In this document: piece by piece, positions 35,229 to 44,386 of the stretch | How the letters are laid out: each line of letters opens with the position of its first letter | Numbering within the stretch: the stretch's first letter is position 1 | NCBI GenBank assembly: GCA_002869185.1 | Contig: PKTN01000001.1 | Span: forward strand, 496,001-560,000 | Reading direction: 5' to 3' | Length of the DNA stretch: 64,000 nt | Source: Denitrovibrio sp. | GTDB taxonomy: Bacteria > Chrysiogenota > Deferribacteres > Deferribacterales > Geovibrionaceae | Position numbers and translations under genes: made by a program | The notes under the pieces: model-generated | What the model was told of the DNA's origin: nothing | Seen by the model: only the letters and a program-made list of their open reading frames with translations | Databases searched by the model: none

Positions 35229-36583
35229 CCAAAGTATCTAAAGAATGTGATAGCAGTTCCGAAGTAAACAGCCAGACCAAGAATATCGTTAAGCATTGTA
35301 ATGAACGGACTGGAAGCTACGGCAGGGTCAAAATTCATCTTAATAAGTGTAGCAGGGACAAAAGTACCTGTGAATGACGCAATAACAAGCGAACAGAACA
35401 TAGAAGTACCAACGGCAAGCCCCATAGTTATGCTCCCTTCGACAATATATCCAACAATTGATAAAAGAAAACCACAGGTAATACCTATAATAGAACCAAC
35501 CCTTATCTCTTTAAATGTAACCCGAGCCATGTCACTATGGCTTATCTTGCCCAGTGCAACACCTCGTATAAGGATTGTCGCTGACTGAGAACCAACGTTA
35601 CCAGCCATCGCCATGATAACAGGCATAAAAGGGACAAGGATAGCAAACTCTTTCACCCTTGTCTGAAAGAAAACAACAACTAAACCAGACATCAAAGCTC
35701 CGACAAAGGTTATCAGAAGCCATGGTAGACGAACCTTTGCGACCTTTGCTGAGTTATGACCAAACAGAAGCTCGTCATCACTTGTACCAGCCATACGGTA
35801 GATATCCTCAGTCGCCTCTTCACGGATAATATCAATTACGTCGTCAACAGTAATAATACCACACAGGACATAATTCTCATCAACAACAGGTAGAGCAAGA
35901 AGGTCATATCTTTCAACCATTTTTGCAACGTCTTCCTGATCGACATGAGTCTGAACCTTTATAACGTCACGGATCATTATGTCTTCGAGTTTCTTATCAG
36001 GAGTATTAATAATAAGCTGACGGAGCGAGATAACACCAGAAAGCTTACCTTCTGCGTCAGTGACATAAAGATAGAAAACCATCTCGATATCTTCTGCCTT
36101 ATGAAGCATCTTAGTTGCTTCTTTGACGGTTAAATCTTCCTGTAGTGAGAAGTAACTAGTGTTCATGATAGAACCGGCTGTATCCTCTGCATATGTCAGC
36201 AGGGTCTCAACCTCGCTCATCTCACCTTTACCCATCACCTTTAAAACATCTGCACTTATCTCTTCAGGAATCAAACGGAAAATCTCCGCAGCATCATCGG
36301 TCTCCATCTCTGAGATGATAGGTACTATATCTAAAGTAGGCTTAGATTCGAAAAATTTAATAATATCAGAATCTTCCAACTCTAACACGGAGGAAGCTAT
36401 TTTTGATTTGTCAGGTATAAAATTCCAAAGACGCTCTTTATCAAGCTCTGAAAGGTTTTGATAAATTGACGCTATGTCTGCGGGGTGCAGCTTTACTAAT
36501 AGATTTTCCAAAGGTTGTTTGGCATTTCTTCTTATCAGTTTTTTTACAGTTTCAATTTTGACCCTAAGAGATTGTGTAAGCAT
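35225..36583 (-). CDS. mgtE: Magnesium transporter MgtE
   Basis: Dimeric Mg2+ channel. About residues 1-125 are the cytosolic N domain (LLVKLHPADIASIYQNL). Residues 130-250 are two CBS domains (MIRDVIKVQTHVDQEDVAKMVERYDLLALPVVD) that gate by Mg2+. The last 180 residues carry five transmembrane helices with the signature MPVIMAMAGNVGSQSATILIRG. 452 residues, full length. Confidence 0.95.
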   Translation of the reverse strand: MLTQSLRVKIETVKKLIRRNAKQPLENLLVKLHPADIASIYQNLSELDKERLWNFIPDKSKIASSVLELEDSDIIKFFESKPTLDIVPIISEMETDDAAEIFRLIPEEISADVLKVMGKGEMSEVETLLTYAEDTAGSIMNTSYFSLQEDLTVKEATKMLHKAEDIEMVFYLYVTDAEGKLSGVISLRQLIINTPDKKLEDIMIRDVIKVQTHVDQEDVAKMVERYDLLALPVVDENYVLCGIITVDDVIDIIREEATEDIYRMAGTSDDELLFGHNSAKVAKVRLPWLLITFVGALMSGLVVVFFQTRVKEFAILVPFMPVIMAMAGNVGSQSATILIRGVALGKISHSDMARVTFKEIRVGSIIGITCGFLLSIVGYIVEGSITMGLAVGTSMFCSLVIASFTGTFVPATLIKMNFDPAVASSPFITMLNDILGLAVYFGTAITFFRYFG

Positions 36584-36620
36584 ATTTTTTCTCGTTATTA
36601 ATTAAAAAATGACTTATGGC

Positions 36621-37508
36621 TTAAGAAAGCCCCTGCATTTTAAGGTATTCTTCTTTTGTTTGCCATCCTGTCTTCACTTTAACGTAAAGCTCAAGATATA
36701 TTTTAACACCAAAAAAGCTGGAAAGCGATACTCTAGCAGCTGTACTGATCTCTTTCAGTCTTTGTCCGCCTTTTCCGATAACCATACCTTTTTGTGAGTC
36801 CCTATTAACAATAATAGCTGCTGCAATATACATCAGATCGTCGTTTCTGTCTTCAATACTTTCTGTTTCTACAACTATTTGATAAGGGATTTCGTCTGAA
36901 AGCTGTCTAAACACCTGCTCTCTGATAAATTCAGATACAAGTAATTTTTCTGGCTGGGTGGTTATCTCCTCTGATGGGAAAATCTGCTCGCCCTCTGTCA
37001 TCTCTTCAACAGTAAGCTCAAGAAGCTTTGCTACATTTGTTCCCTTAAGTGCGGAAACAGGAAGAACATGTTTGAACTCTAATAGAGGGAACATCTTCTC
37101 TGCCATACCGTAGACTAGTTCTTTTTTGAAGTTATCAACTTTGTTTATAATAAGGAATTTAACAGCGTCTACCTTCTCAAGTACTTTTACAAGAGAGGTA
37201 AGCTCAGGTCCCATAAATTCGTCTGGTTGAACAAGGAGGAATATAGCATCAACAGCCTCAAGTGATTCCTTAGCCTGTTGAACCATCATCTTGTTTATGC
37301 TGTCTTTCGCTTTATGGTATCCAGGCGTATCTATAAAGACAAGCTGAAAGTCCTCACCAGTAAGGATTCCTTGGATATTCGCCCTAGTCGTTTGTGGCTT
37401 GGATGAAGTGATCGCTATCTTTTCACCCATGAGTGCATTAAGAAGTGTGGACTTGCCTACATTTGGCCTGCCCATGATTGAGATAAATCCAGTTTTAAAT
37501 TTTTTCAT
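36621..37508 (-). CDS. era: GTPase Era
   Basis: Essential GTPase for 16S rRNA maturation and 30S assembly. G1 is GRPNVGKSTLLNAL, the G2 region is TSSKPQTTRANIQG, G3 is DTPG, and G4 is NKVD. The C-terminal KH domain (SQKGMVIGKGGQRLKEIS) binds the 3' end of 16S rRNA. Start at MKKFKTGF (37508) fits the family; an upstream in-frame start exists. It overlaps the upstream CNNM/CorC gene by 14 bases. Confidence 0.95.
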   Translation of the reverse strand: MKKFKTGFISIMGRPNVGKSTLLNALMGEKIAITSSKPQTTRANIQGILTGEDFQLVFIDTPGYHKAKDSINKMMVQQAKESLEAVDAIFLLVQPDEFMGPELTSLVKVLEKVDAVKFLIINKVDNFKKELVYGMAEKMFPLLEFKHVLPVSALKGTNVAKLLELTVEEMTEGEQIFPSEEITTQPEKLLVSEFIREQVFRQLSDEIPYQIVVETESIEDRNDDLMYIAAAIIVNRDSQKGMVIGKGGQRLKEISTAARVSLSSFFGVKIYLELYVKVKTGWQTKEEYLKMQGLS

Positions 37509-38799
37509 TATTAGTAGAGCTCTCCTCATTATCGTCAGGATTAATCTGTATCCTTCTAAGCTCTACCTTGTCAAGTCTTCTTTCTTGTTTGTTTAATATT
37601 TTAAGCGTGTAATTTTCGTAAGTATACTGCTCGCCAATATCCGGAATCTTCTCTGCTACATCGAAAACAAGCCCGCCAAGAGTCTCGTACTCTTCCATTT
37701 CAGTAGTCTTCTCAAGCTCGAATTTCTCACAAAAATCATCTATATCCATACGTACATCAACGATATATATATCATCTGCAGTCTGAGTGACCATATGCTC
37801 TTCAGTATCATATTCGTCCCAAATCTCACCAACGATCTCTTCGAGAATATCCTCAAGCGTAACTATACCATCAACACCACCATATTCATCTATAATAACA
37901 GCCATATGGTTTCTTCTTTTTTGGAATTCACCAAGCATAGCATCTATCTTTTTAGTCTCTGGGATAAAGTATGGTTTTCTAAGAACTTTTCTAAGCTCAA
38001 AAGCTTCATCCTCTTTATTAACAAACCTAAGAAGGTCTTTCACGTATAATATTCCGATAATATTATCGATATTCTCTTCGAAAACAGGGATACGAGAAAA
38101 TTCCGTACTATATATCTTTTCCATTATGCTATCTATTGGGTCTGTGATGTCTATGGCAACCATATCAGTTCTAGTTACCATAACTTCCTTCACATATATC
38201 TCACTAATATCAAAGATATTTTGAAGCATACGGCTCTTACCGTTTTCGATAACACCAGCCTTCTCACTCTCAGTTATATAAAATTCTAACTCATCTTCAG
38301 TGATCTTATTCTTATTCTTATCAAGCTTACCGCCTGAAATAATAATCATCCCTTTGACAAGCTTGTTTATGCCGTATGAGAATGGATAAAAGAACCAGTA
38401 AGGGAGTTTAAGGACACGCATAACATAAGGTGCAAGAGCTACTGCATTGTGCTTTGCAAAGGTTTTTGGTGTAATCTCTCCAAAGAAGAGAACCATCAAG
38501 GTCATAACACCTGTTACAGCGGCAATATGAGAGTCACCGAATAGTTTAGCAGAAAAGTCTGTCGCAAGAACAGAACCGAGAATGTTTACTATATTGTTTC
38601 CGATAAGGATTGTATTAAGAACTTTGTTAGGATGCTCAAGCCAAAGTTTAAGAGGTTTTGCCTTTGGATTTTCCTCTAGCATATGCCTAACTTTTAACTC
38701 ACCAAGAGAGGTGAGAGCTGTCTCACTTCCTGAAAATACACCAGATAATAATACACAGGCGCCTATTGCTAGAAGCTCAAGTATAAGAGATTCACTCAC
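37495..38799 (-). CDS. Hemolysin C / CNNM-CorC family transporter
   Basis: A 434-residue protein with an N-terminal DUF21/CNNM transmembrane domain (LLSGVFSGSETALTSLGELKVRHMLEENP), a central pair of CBS domains (VMVTRTDMVAIDITDPIDSIMEK and HMAVIIDEYGGVDGIVTLEDILEEIVGEIWDEYD) and a C-terminal CorC/HlyC FAD-PCMH-like domain. The family takes part in Mg2+/Co2+ efflux. In the era-ybeY-phoH neighbourhood usual for this family. Confidence 0.9.
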   Translation of the reverse strand: MSESLILELLAIGACVLLSGVFSGSETALTSLGELKVRHMLEENPKAKPLKLWLEHPNKVLNTILIGNNIVNILGSVLATDFSAKLFGDSHIAAVTGVMTLMVLFFGEITPKTFAKHNAVALAPYVMRVLKLPYWFFYPFSYGINKLVKGMIIISGGKLDKNKNKITEDELEFYITESEKAGVIENGKSRMLQNIFDISEIYVKEVMVTRTDMVAIDITDPIDSIMEKIYSTEFSRIPVFEENIDNIIGILYVKDLLRFVNKEDEAFELRKVLRKPYFIPETKKIDAMLGEFQKRRNHMAVIIDEYGGVDGIVTLEDILEEIVGEIWDEYDTEEHMVTQTADDIYIVDVRMDIDDFCEKFELEKTTEMEEYETLGGLVFDVAEKIPDIGEQYTYENYTLKILNKQERRLDKVELRRIQINPDDNEESSTNNEKI

Positions 38800-38919
38800 C
38801 TGAACTCCCCCTGCTCATTAAATAATTACAACTATCCGAGTCCATTATTTAGTTATTTACCTACCAATTTAGAAATAATTTTCGACTATGACTGTGTTTA
38901 ACACACCCAAAAAACAATA

Positions 38920-39378
38920 TCAAGGTACTTTACCATTTTCTAGTAAATTTCGAAGCATTCCCTCTTGCAGATCAAACATCTCTTCTTCTTCGTCTGGTCC
39001 CTCTTCATGGTCAAAACCCAGAAGGTGTAACACGCCATGTATGAAAAGAAAAGCTATTTCTCTCTTAAGTAGTATAGCAGCTTCATCAGCTTGCCTCTGA
39101 GCTGTCTCAAGAGATATAACTATATCACCAAGCATAACACTACCATCGACTGGTTCATCATCCATAGGGAACGACAGAACGTCTGTAGCACTGTCTTTAT
39201 CTCTAAATTGTTTATTCAGCTTTTGAATGCGTTTATCGTCTGTTATAACAAGAGATATCTCACAATTGTCAAAGCCAGCTTTAAGCTTTGAAAACACTTC
39301 ATGAGCACAATCGTCAAAAAGCGTTGGCTCAATTTTACTATCAACATCATCTGTTATGAGTATATTTATGTCCATCAA
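38920..39378 (-). CDS. ybeY: Endoribonuclease YbeY (rRNA maturation factor)
   Basis: Zinc-dependent RNase acting in 16S rRNA 3'-end maturation and ribosome quality control. 152 residues with the signature HGVLHLLGFDHEEGPDEEEEMF, whose three His (HxxxHxxxxxH) bind zinc, and the upstream DVLSFPMD strand. The start overlaps the phoH stop by four bases. Confidence 0.94.
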   Translation of the reverse strand: MMDINILITDDVDSKIEPTLFDDCAHEVFSKLKAGFDNCEISLVITDDKRIQKLNKQFRDKDSATDVLSFPMDDEPVDGSVMLGDIVISLETAQRQADEAAILLKREIAFLFIHGVLHLLGFDHEEGPDEEEEMFDLQEGMLRNLLENGKVP

Positions 39379-40322
39379 ACTTCTCCGTAGTAAGTATCGT
39401 ATGCTTTCACTATTCTTTGTACTAATGGATGCCTAACAACGTCCTTATCATCAAAATGCTGAAAGCTAACACCCTTCACACCTTTCAGAATATTCTGTAC
39501 TAACATAAGACCGCTATTTTTGCTTGTAGGTAGATCTATTTGTGTCACATCGCCTGTAATAACAACTTTCGACTGAAACCCCATCCTTGTAAGGAACATC
39601 TTCATCTGTTCCTCTGTAGTGTTTTGTGCCTCGTCTAAAATGATGAAAGCATCATTAAGAGTTCTACCACGCATAAAAGCGAGTGGAGCAACCTCTATGA
39701 TTCCACTCTCTACAAGTGCGGCAGCTCGGCTATAATCCATCATGCTGTACAGTGCGTCATAAAGTGGACGTAGGTAAGGGTTTATTTTTTCATTTATATC
39801 ACCAGGTAGAAAGCCAAGATTTTCACCAGCCTCTACAGCTGGTCTTGTCAGGATAATCTTGCTACATTTCTTACGCAGAAAGTAATGCACAGCCATAGCC
39901 ATCGCAAGGTATGTCTTCCCTGTTCCAGCTGGTCCTATACCGAATGTCATATCATTTTTGCGCATAGCATTCACATAAGATTTCTGGTTTCCTGATTTGG
40001 CGTATACCTTCTTTATGCGTCCTGCAACCTGTATGCAGTCTGACATAACACCACTCGCATCAGGTGTATTATCCGCCACCATACGAAGTATATCAGCAAC
40101 CTTCTCTGTGGTTAGGTTCCCCTCATTGGCAACAATAACTATATCATTCATAGCCTTCACAGCCTGAGCCACATTTACCTTTAATCCTTCAATGGTCATG
40201 ACGCCCTTAAAAACGCTAATTTTTACTGAAAATTTATTATTAATCATCCGCACATGGGCATCTTTACTCCCCAATATTGACGGAATAAGGGTCTCTGCAA
40301 TCTCTATCGTCTCTTTAGCCAT
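39375..40322 (-). CDS. phoH: PhoH-like ATPase (YbeZ)
   Basis: A 315-residue P-loop ATPase partner of YbeY. Walker A is GPAGTGKTYLAMA, and Walker B is FIILDEAQNTT with the following TRMGFQSKVVITGDVTQIDLP. An N-terminal KH-like segment precedes it. Overlaps the upstream gene by eight bases. Confidence 0.94.
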   Translation of the reverse strand: MAKETIEIAETLIPSILGSKDAHVRMINNKFSVKISVFKGVMTIEGLKVNVAQAVKAMNDIVIVANEGNLTTEKVADILRMVADNTPDASGVMSDCIQVAGRIKKVYAKSGNQKSYVNAMRKNDMTFGIGPAGTGKTYLAMAMAVHYFLRKKCSKIILTRPAVEAGENLGFLPGDINEKINPYLRPLYDALYSMMDYSRAAALVESGIIEVAPLAFMRGRTLNDAFIILDEAQNTTEEQMKMFLTRMGFQSKVVITGDVTQIDLPTSKNSGLMLVQNILKGVKGVSFQHFDDKDVVRHPLVQRIVKAYDTYYGEV

Positions 40323-42957
40323 TTTTCACCAACTCTTTAGCAAGCTGTTTTGCACGCTTAATCTGGTCATCTATATCACCACATTTGCCATCTATCTTTT
40401 CATCTTTTAACGCTGTCAGTACCTTCGCATAAACAGTTCGAGGCTCTACACCAGCCTCCATAAGATCATTTCCGTTTATATCAGATTTTATAAATCTATA
40501 TTCAGAAAAATAATCCTTAACAAGATCTTCGTACTCTTCACCAAGAGCAACAGCCGCTGCTATAGAACATGGGATTTCAAGCCTGCTCATATAAAATGTA
40601 AAGGAAGATGGTTTATTGATATTTCTTCTCTGGATACCACCAACTACATCCTTAGTCTCTATTAATGAATCGAGTAATTCTTTTGTCTTACCCTCATCTA
40701 GCTGAAACCTGTCTAGAAGCTCATTAATGTCTTTACGCTCAAGCTCCCAAAAGAGGATGATAAAACGTGATCTATATATATCAAACTCATCATCAAACTG
40801 GAACTGATACCAGTCTAGAATTTTTTCAAGTGTCTCAAAATAACTAGTTTTACGCGCATCTAACTGTAGTTTCTTAGAAAAGAATCTAAGCATATCGTAC
40901 TTTTTCATCATAACAAGCGCGTTCTGATAGTTCCTCTCACTCAGTATATATTTAAGCTCTAAAAACATCCTAGGACCTATAACCTTATCAAAAAGATTCA
41001 GGCTTACAGCATGACGGAAGAGCCTATCTGTATGAGGTCCGATCATAAAATCAAACCTAACAGCAAAACGGATTGCCCTGAGTGCTCTGGACGGGTCATC
41101 AACAAAGCTTAGTGAATGAAGTACCCGTATTTTCTTATCAACTAAATCTCTCTGACCACCAAAGAAGTCGATCAACATACCAAAATCTTCACTATTCAAC
41201 TTAACAGCCATAGCATTAACAGAGAAATCTCTACGGAAAAGGTCATTCCTTATGGATGCATCCTCAACTGTAGGTGCCGATGCTGGGAAGTTATAGTACT
41301 CGGTACGACTAGTTGCAAAATCGACCCTGAACCCATCAGGAAAGATGACAACAGCAGTCTTGAACTTTGAATGGATAGCAACTCTTGCATTGTTCATATC
41401 AGCAAACTTTTTAGCAAACTCAGGGGCGCTACCCTCTACAACTATATCTATGTCTTCATTATTCTTTTTTATAAGTATGTCACGAACAACACCACCCACA
41501 AGGTAGCATTTATCTCCATCTCTATCAGCCATCTCACCGATATCTTTCAATATTTTAACAACCCTCTCAGGCATAACAGTTGATATTGCAGAAGCTATAT
41601 TTTTAAACTTTTTAACTTCATTTTTGACAAGTCTGCCATCTTTATACCTTGGCATCTTAGATATCTCTTCATGCATGAGACGAAGTAGATCTGTTCTGGT
41701 TATAACACCTTTTAGGCAATCATCCTCTTCAACCACAATCATCTTTTGGTTAGAGTCAAGCATCAACTCTTCTATATTATAATAAGGAGTATCTGCCTTT
41801 ATAGAGCCAAACTCTACCTGCATAATAGACTTAACAGGCTCGTCATTCAGCTTATGCTTAAGCCCTTGCAAAATATCTCGCCTTGATACCATACCAACAG
41901 GTTTTAAACCTTCCACAACTGGCATCATGTTGAGGTTATTATGCATAAAAAGCTCTATTGCTTCGCTAAAGGTCGTGTTCAAGCTTAGGGTCTTAACAGG
42001 AAAATTCATTATATCCGCTGCGGTCTTCACATGTTTAACAATCTCATGAAGTATCATATGTAATTTATTAGTACATTCATGCAGAGTCATATCTTTTATA
42101 ACTGCACTCGCAGCTGTTGGATGTCCACCACCACCAAAATTAAAAGCAATAACAGAAACATCAACCTCTTCGGCACGGCTTCTAGCGACTAATACAACCC
42201 TGTCACCAGTGCGCACAAGCAAGAGTAGTGCATCAAGGGATTCCATATCCATTATTTTATGAGCGAGATAAGATATCTCACCAACATACTGATCACTTGA
42301 AGCATGCGATACGCCTATACTTATAGAACCTATACGCACAAGCGACATACTCGTAAGCAACTCATTCAACATAAAAACATGGTCTTTGCTCATGTTTCTT
42401 TTAACGTAATCACTCACTAGTTGCAGGTTTGCACCACATGAAAGCAACCAAGATGCCGCCTCCATATCCTTAACCGTAGTGCTGGAAAAGGTTAGTAAAC
42501 CAGTATCTTCGTATATCCCTAGGATCATAGTGCTAGCATCATCGCTAGTTATTTTAAGACCACTCTCTTTAATCTTGTGAACAAGCATAGATACTGAAGC
42601 ACCTATCTCTTCGACATAAACTTCATCCCCTACAAGATCTTGCCCATGAGAAGGATGGTGGTCATATATTATTATCTTCTTAGCTTTTGGAATAAGTTTA
42701 TCTAAAGGGGCTAACCTCTCAGCTAGCTTACAGTCAGTTATAACCAATAGGTCTAGTGATTCTATAGCCTCTATATCTTTCTCTTTCATATGAATAAGTG
42801 GAATACTTATATCTTCAGAAGTTAAATAATCTTTAACGCTTGTCTCGTAAGATGTTCCAGTTACAATGCAATCTAAATCATATAAAAGTACGGCAGCAAA
42901 AGCACTGGCAATAGCGTCAAAGTCAGGATTTTTATGTGTAATAGCTATTCTTTTCAT
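40315..42957 (-). CDS. CCA-adding/poly(A) polymerase family protein with DHH and CBS domains
   Basis: An 880-residue fusion. Residues 1-310 are a DHH/DHHA1 phosphoesterase (AITHKNPDFDAIASAFAAVLLYD; IIYDHHPSHG; the GGGGHPTAASA motif). Residues 315-435 are two CBS domains (MNFPVKTLSLNTTFSEAIELFMHNN and VKSIMQVEFGS). Residues 470-880 are a class II nucleotidyltransferase with YLVGGVVRDILIKKNNEDIDIVVEG and the RRDFSVNAMAVKL and ALRAIRFAVRFDF motifs. The polymerase probably adds or repairs tRNA CCA ends. The DHH part may act on short oligonucleotides; CBS domains may sense adenylates. Confidence 0.92.
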   Translation of the reverse strand: MKRIAITHKNPDFDAIASAFAAVLLYDLDCIVTGTSYETSVKDYLTSEDISIPLIHMKEKDIEAIESLDLLVITDCKLAERLAPLDKLIPKAKKIIIYDHHPSHGQDLVGDEVYVEEIGASVSMLVHKIKESGLKITSDDASTMILGIYEDTGLLTFSSTTVKDMEAASWLLSCGANLQLVSDYVKRNMSKDHVFMLNELLTSMSLVRIGSISIGVSHASSDQYVGEISYLAHKIMDMESLDALLLLVRTGDRVVLVARSRAEEVDVSVIAFNFGGGGHPTAASAVIKDMTLHECTNKLHMILHEIVKHVKTAADIMNFPVKTLSLNTTFSEAIELFMHNNLNMMPVVEGLKPVGMVSRRDILQGLKHKLNDEPVKSIMQVEFGSIKADTPYYNIEELMLDSNQKMIVVEEDDCLKGVITRTDLLRLMHEEISKMPRYKDGRLVKNEVKKFKNIASAISTVMPERVVKILKDIGEMADRDGDKCYLVGGVVRDILIKKNNEDIDIVVEGSAPEFAKKFADMNNARVAIHSKFKTAVVIFPDGFRVDFATSRTEYYNFPASAPTVEDASIRNDLFRRDFSVNAMAVKLNSEDFGMLIDFFGGQRDLVDKKIRVLHSLSFVDDPSRALRAIRFAVRFDFMIGPHTDRLFRHAVSLNLFDKVIGPRMFLELKYILSERNYQNALVMMKKYDMLRFFSKKLQLDARKTSYFETLEKILDWYQFQFDDEFDIYRSRFIILFWELERKDINELLDRFQLDEGKTKELLDSLIETKDVVGGIQRRNINKPSSFTFYMSRLEIPCSIAAAVALGEEYEDLVKDYFSEYRFIKSDINGNDLMEAGVEPRTVYAKVLTALKDEKIDGKCGDIDDQIKRAKQLAKELVKNG

Positions 42958-43859
42958 CTTTTAAACCTCGGATGACAGTCGAGAAGAGTATTTCTCGCTT
43001 TATCATCAGTAACCTGCGTATATCTTTGGGTTGTGGATAGATCCGAATGCCCAAGAAATATCTGTATTGTGCGTAAATCAGCACCATTTGTAAAAAGGTG
43101 TGTTGCGAATGAGTGTCTTAAAGTGTGAGGAGAAACGTTCTTTTTGATACCTGCACGCTCACAATATTTTTTAATAAGCATCCAGACATACTCTCTGTTT
43201 AACTGTTTGCCGTTACGACTTAAAAAGAGCCACCCTCCATCAGTTTTTTTAACAAGCTCGTTATGACGCACATCTATGTATGTACGCATCTTTTCTGCAA
43301 GAGAACCATACATAGGAACTAACCGCTGTTTGCTCCCCTTGCCTGTCACCTTCATTATCTCACGGTTCAGGTCAACATCAAGCACTTTCAAGCCTACAAG
43401 CTCACTAATTCGCATACCTGTAGAGTATAGAGTCTCAAATATCACTCTGTCACGAAAACCAAGTGTCGATGCATCATCTGGTGTAGCGATAAGCTTTTCA
43501 ACTTCGTCAAAATTAAGGAATATAGGCAGTTTATCCCATTTAGAAGGCTTTGATATAAAACCTACAGGGTTGGTTTTAAGAATACGTTCCATGATAAGAA
43601 AGTCATAAAAGCGAGATATGCCAGAGATTCTACGTTGAACTGTCTCAAGGCTAGCCCCAGACTTACGCAGATGCGTCATATATTTGACAAGTTCCTCAGC
43701 TCCGCACTCAGTAAGATCTTTTGCAATGAATTCAATGTAGTTATTGATGTCTTGCCCATAAGCTTTAACAGTGTTATCAGCTAACCCAAGCTCGTATTTC
43801 ATCCAATTTGTAAAATTTGCAGCTAATTTTAAATTTTCCAAACTAAACATGCCCTCCAT
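42954..43859 (-). CDS. Tyrosine site-specific recombinase, XerC/XerD-like
   Basis: About 301 residues. An N-terminal SAM-like core-binding domain (FTNWMKYELGLADNTVKAYGQDINNYIEFI) is followed by the catalytic domain with Arg in STGMRISELVGL, Lys in VTGKGSKQRLVP, HTLRHSFATHLFTNGADLRTIQIFLGHSDLSTTQRYTQV (His-x-x-Arg, His, Tyr). Length and motifs match the chromosome dimer-resolving Xer recombinases rather than phage integrases, and the neighbourhood is housekeeping. The start is not certain: ATGs at 43859 and 43850 and a TTG at 43862 are possible, with GGAGG too close to the last ATG. Confidence 0.9.
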   Translation of the reverse strand: MEGMFSLENLKLAANFTNWMKYELGLADNTVKAYGQDINNYIEFIAKDLTECGAEELVKYMTHLRKSGASLETVQRRISGISRFYDFLIMERILKTNPVGFISKPSKWDKLPIFLNFDEVEKLIATPDDASTLGFRDRVIFETLYSTGMRISELVGLKVLDVDLNREIMKVTGKGSKQRLVPMYGSLAEKMRTYIDVRHNELVKKTDGGWLFLSRNGKQLNREYVWMLIKKYCERAGIKKNVSPHTLRHSFATHLFTNGADLRTIQIFLGHSDLSTTQRYTQVTDDKARNTLLDCHPRFKR

Positions 43860-43862
43860 CAA

Positions 43863-44386
43863 GAAAACACAAAATACCTTTAACTGACATTTATTTATAC
43901 ACTATATCAAAGCACTTTACAATCTAAGTTGCATTTTACCACCTAAAACTTTTTTTAAGAAAATTTCAGACCTTTGTTAACAAATGATAACACTTCTCAT
44001 TAATAAAACAGCTAAGTCTATTTTCAACAATTCAACCTCACATTCACTCTATCCAATCAATAGTTTTTTTTTCGTTTTTACCCCCCTATCACTGTCTATA
44101 ATAAACAACAGATAAGATGTAAACACTGATTTCAAAGGCTTTCAACTTATAGATATTTTCTATAATACTCAAGACTATTATAAAAATACCAAATTCGAGC
44201 GTTATTAAATATTCAACTTTAAGTAACAGCATTATAGATTTTTCCTATAATAGATCTATAACAAATAAGAACATTTTTAACGAACACAAGTTCATAATAG
44301 CAACGTAATTAAACTTTATTGTTGACTCATAGTTTAATATGGATTATTCTTTCCAGAGTCAATAACACAAATCAGGAGGGTAACCA
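43863..44386. other. 524-base gap upstream of maeB
   Basis: AT-rich with long T and A runs. It carries a good promoter just before maeB (44322-44350) and three copies of CTATAATA (44096, 44160, 44245), one facing an inverted TATTATA (44161-44182) and one next to TTATAGAT/ATCTATAA arms (44232-44261). No protein-like frame or tRNA is seen. Could hold tandem promoters or factor-binding sites for the highly regulated malic enzyme gene. Confidence 0.5.
44322..44350 (+). promoter_or_regulatory. Sigma70-type promoter for maeB
   Basis: TTGACT (44322-44327), 17 bases, TATTCT (44345-44350), about 37 bases before the ATG with an AGGAGGG ribosome site between. Confidence 0.6.

Noticed and set aside
42954-43859. 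Integrase of a mobile element
   Set aside because: Length and motifs match housekeeping Xer recombinases; no attachment-site repeats, tRNA or cargo genes are nearby.
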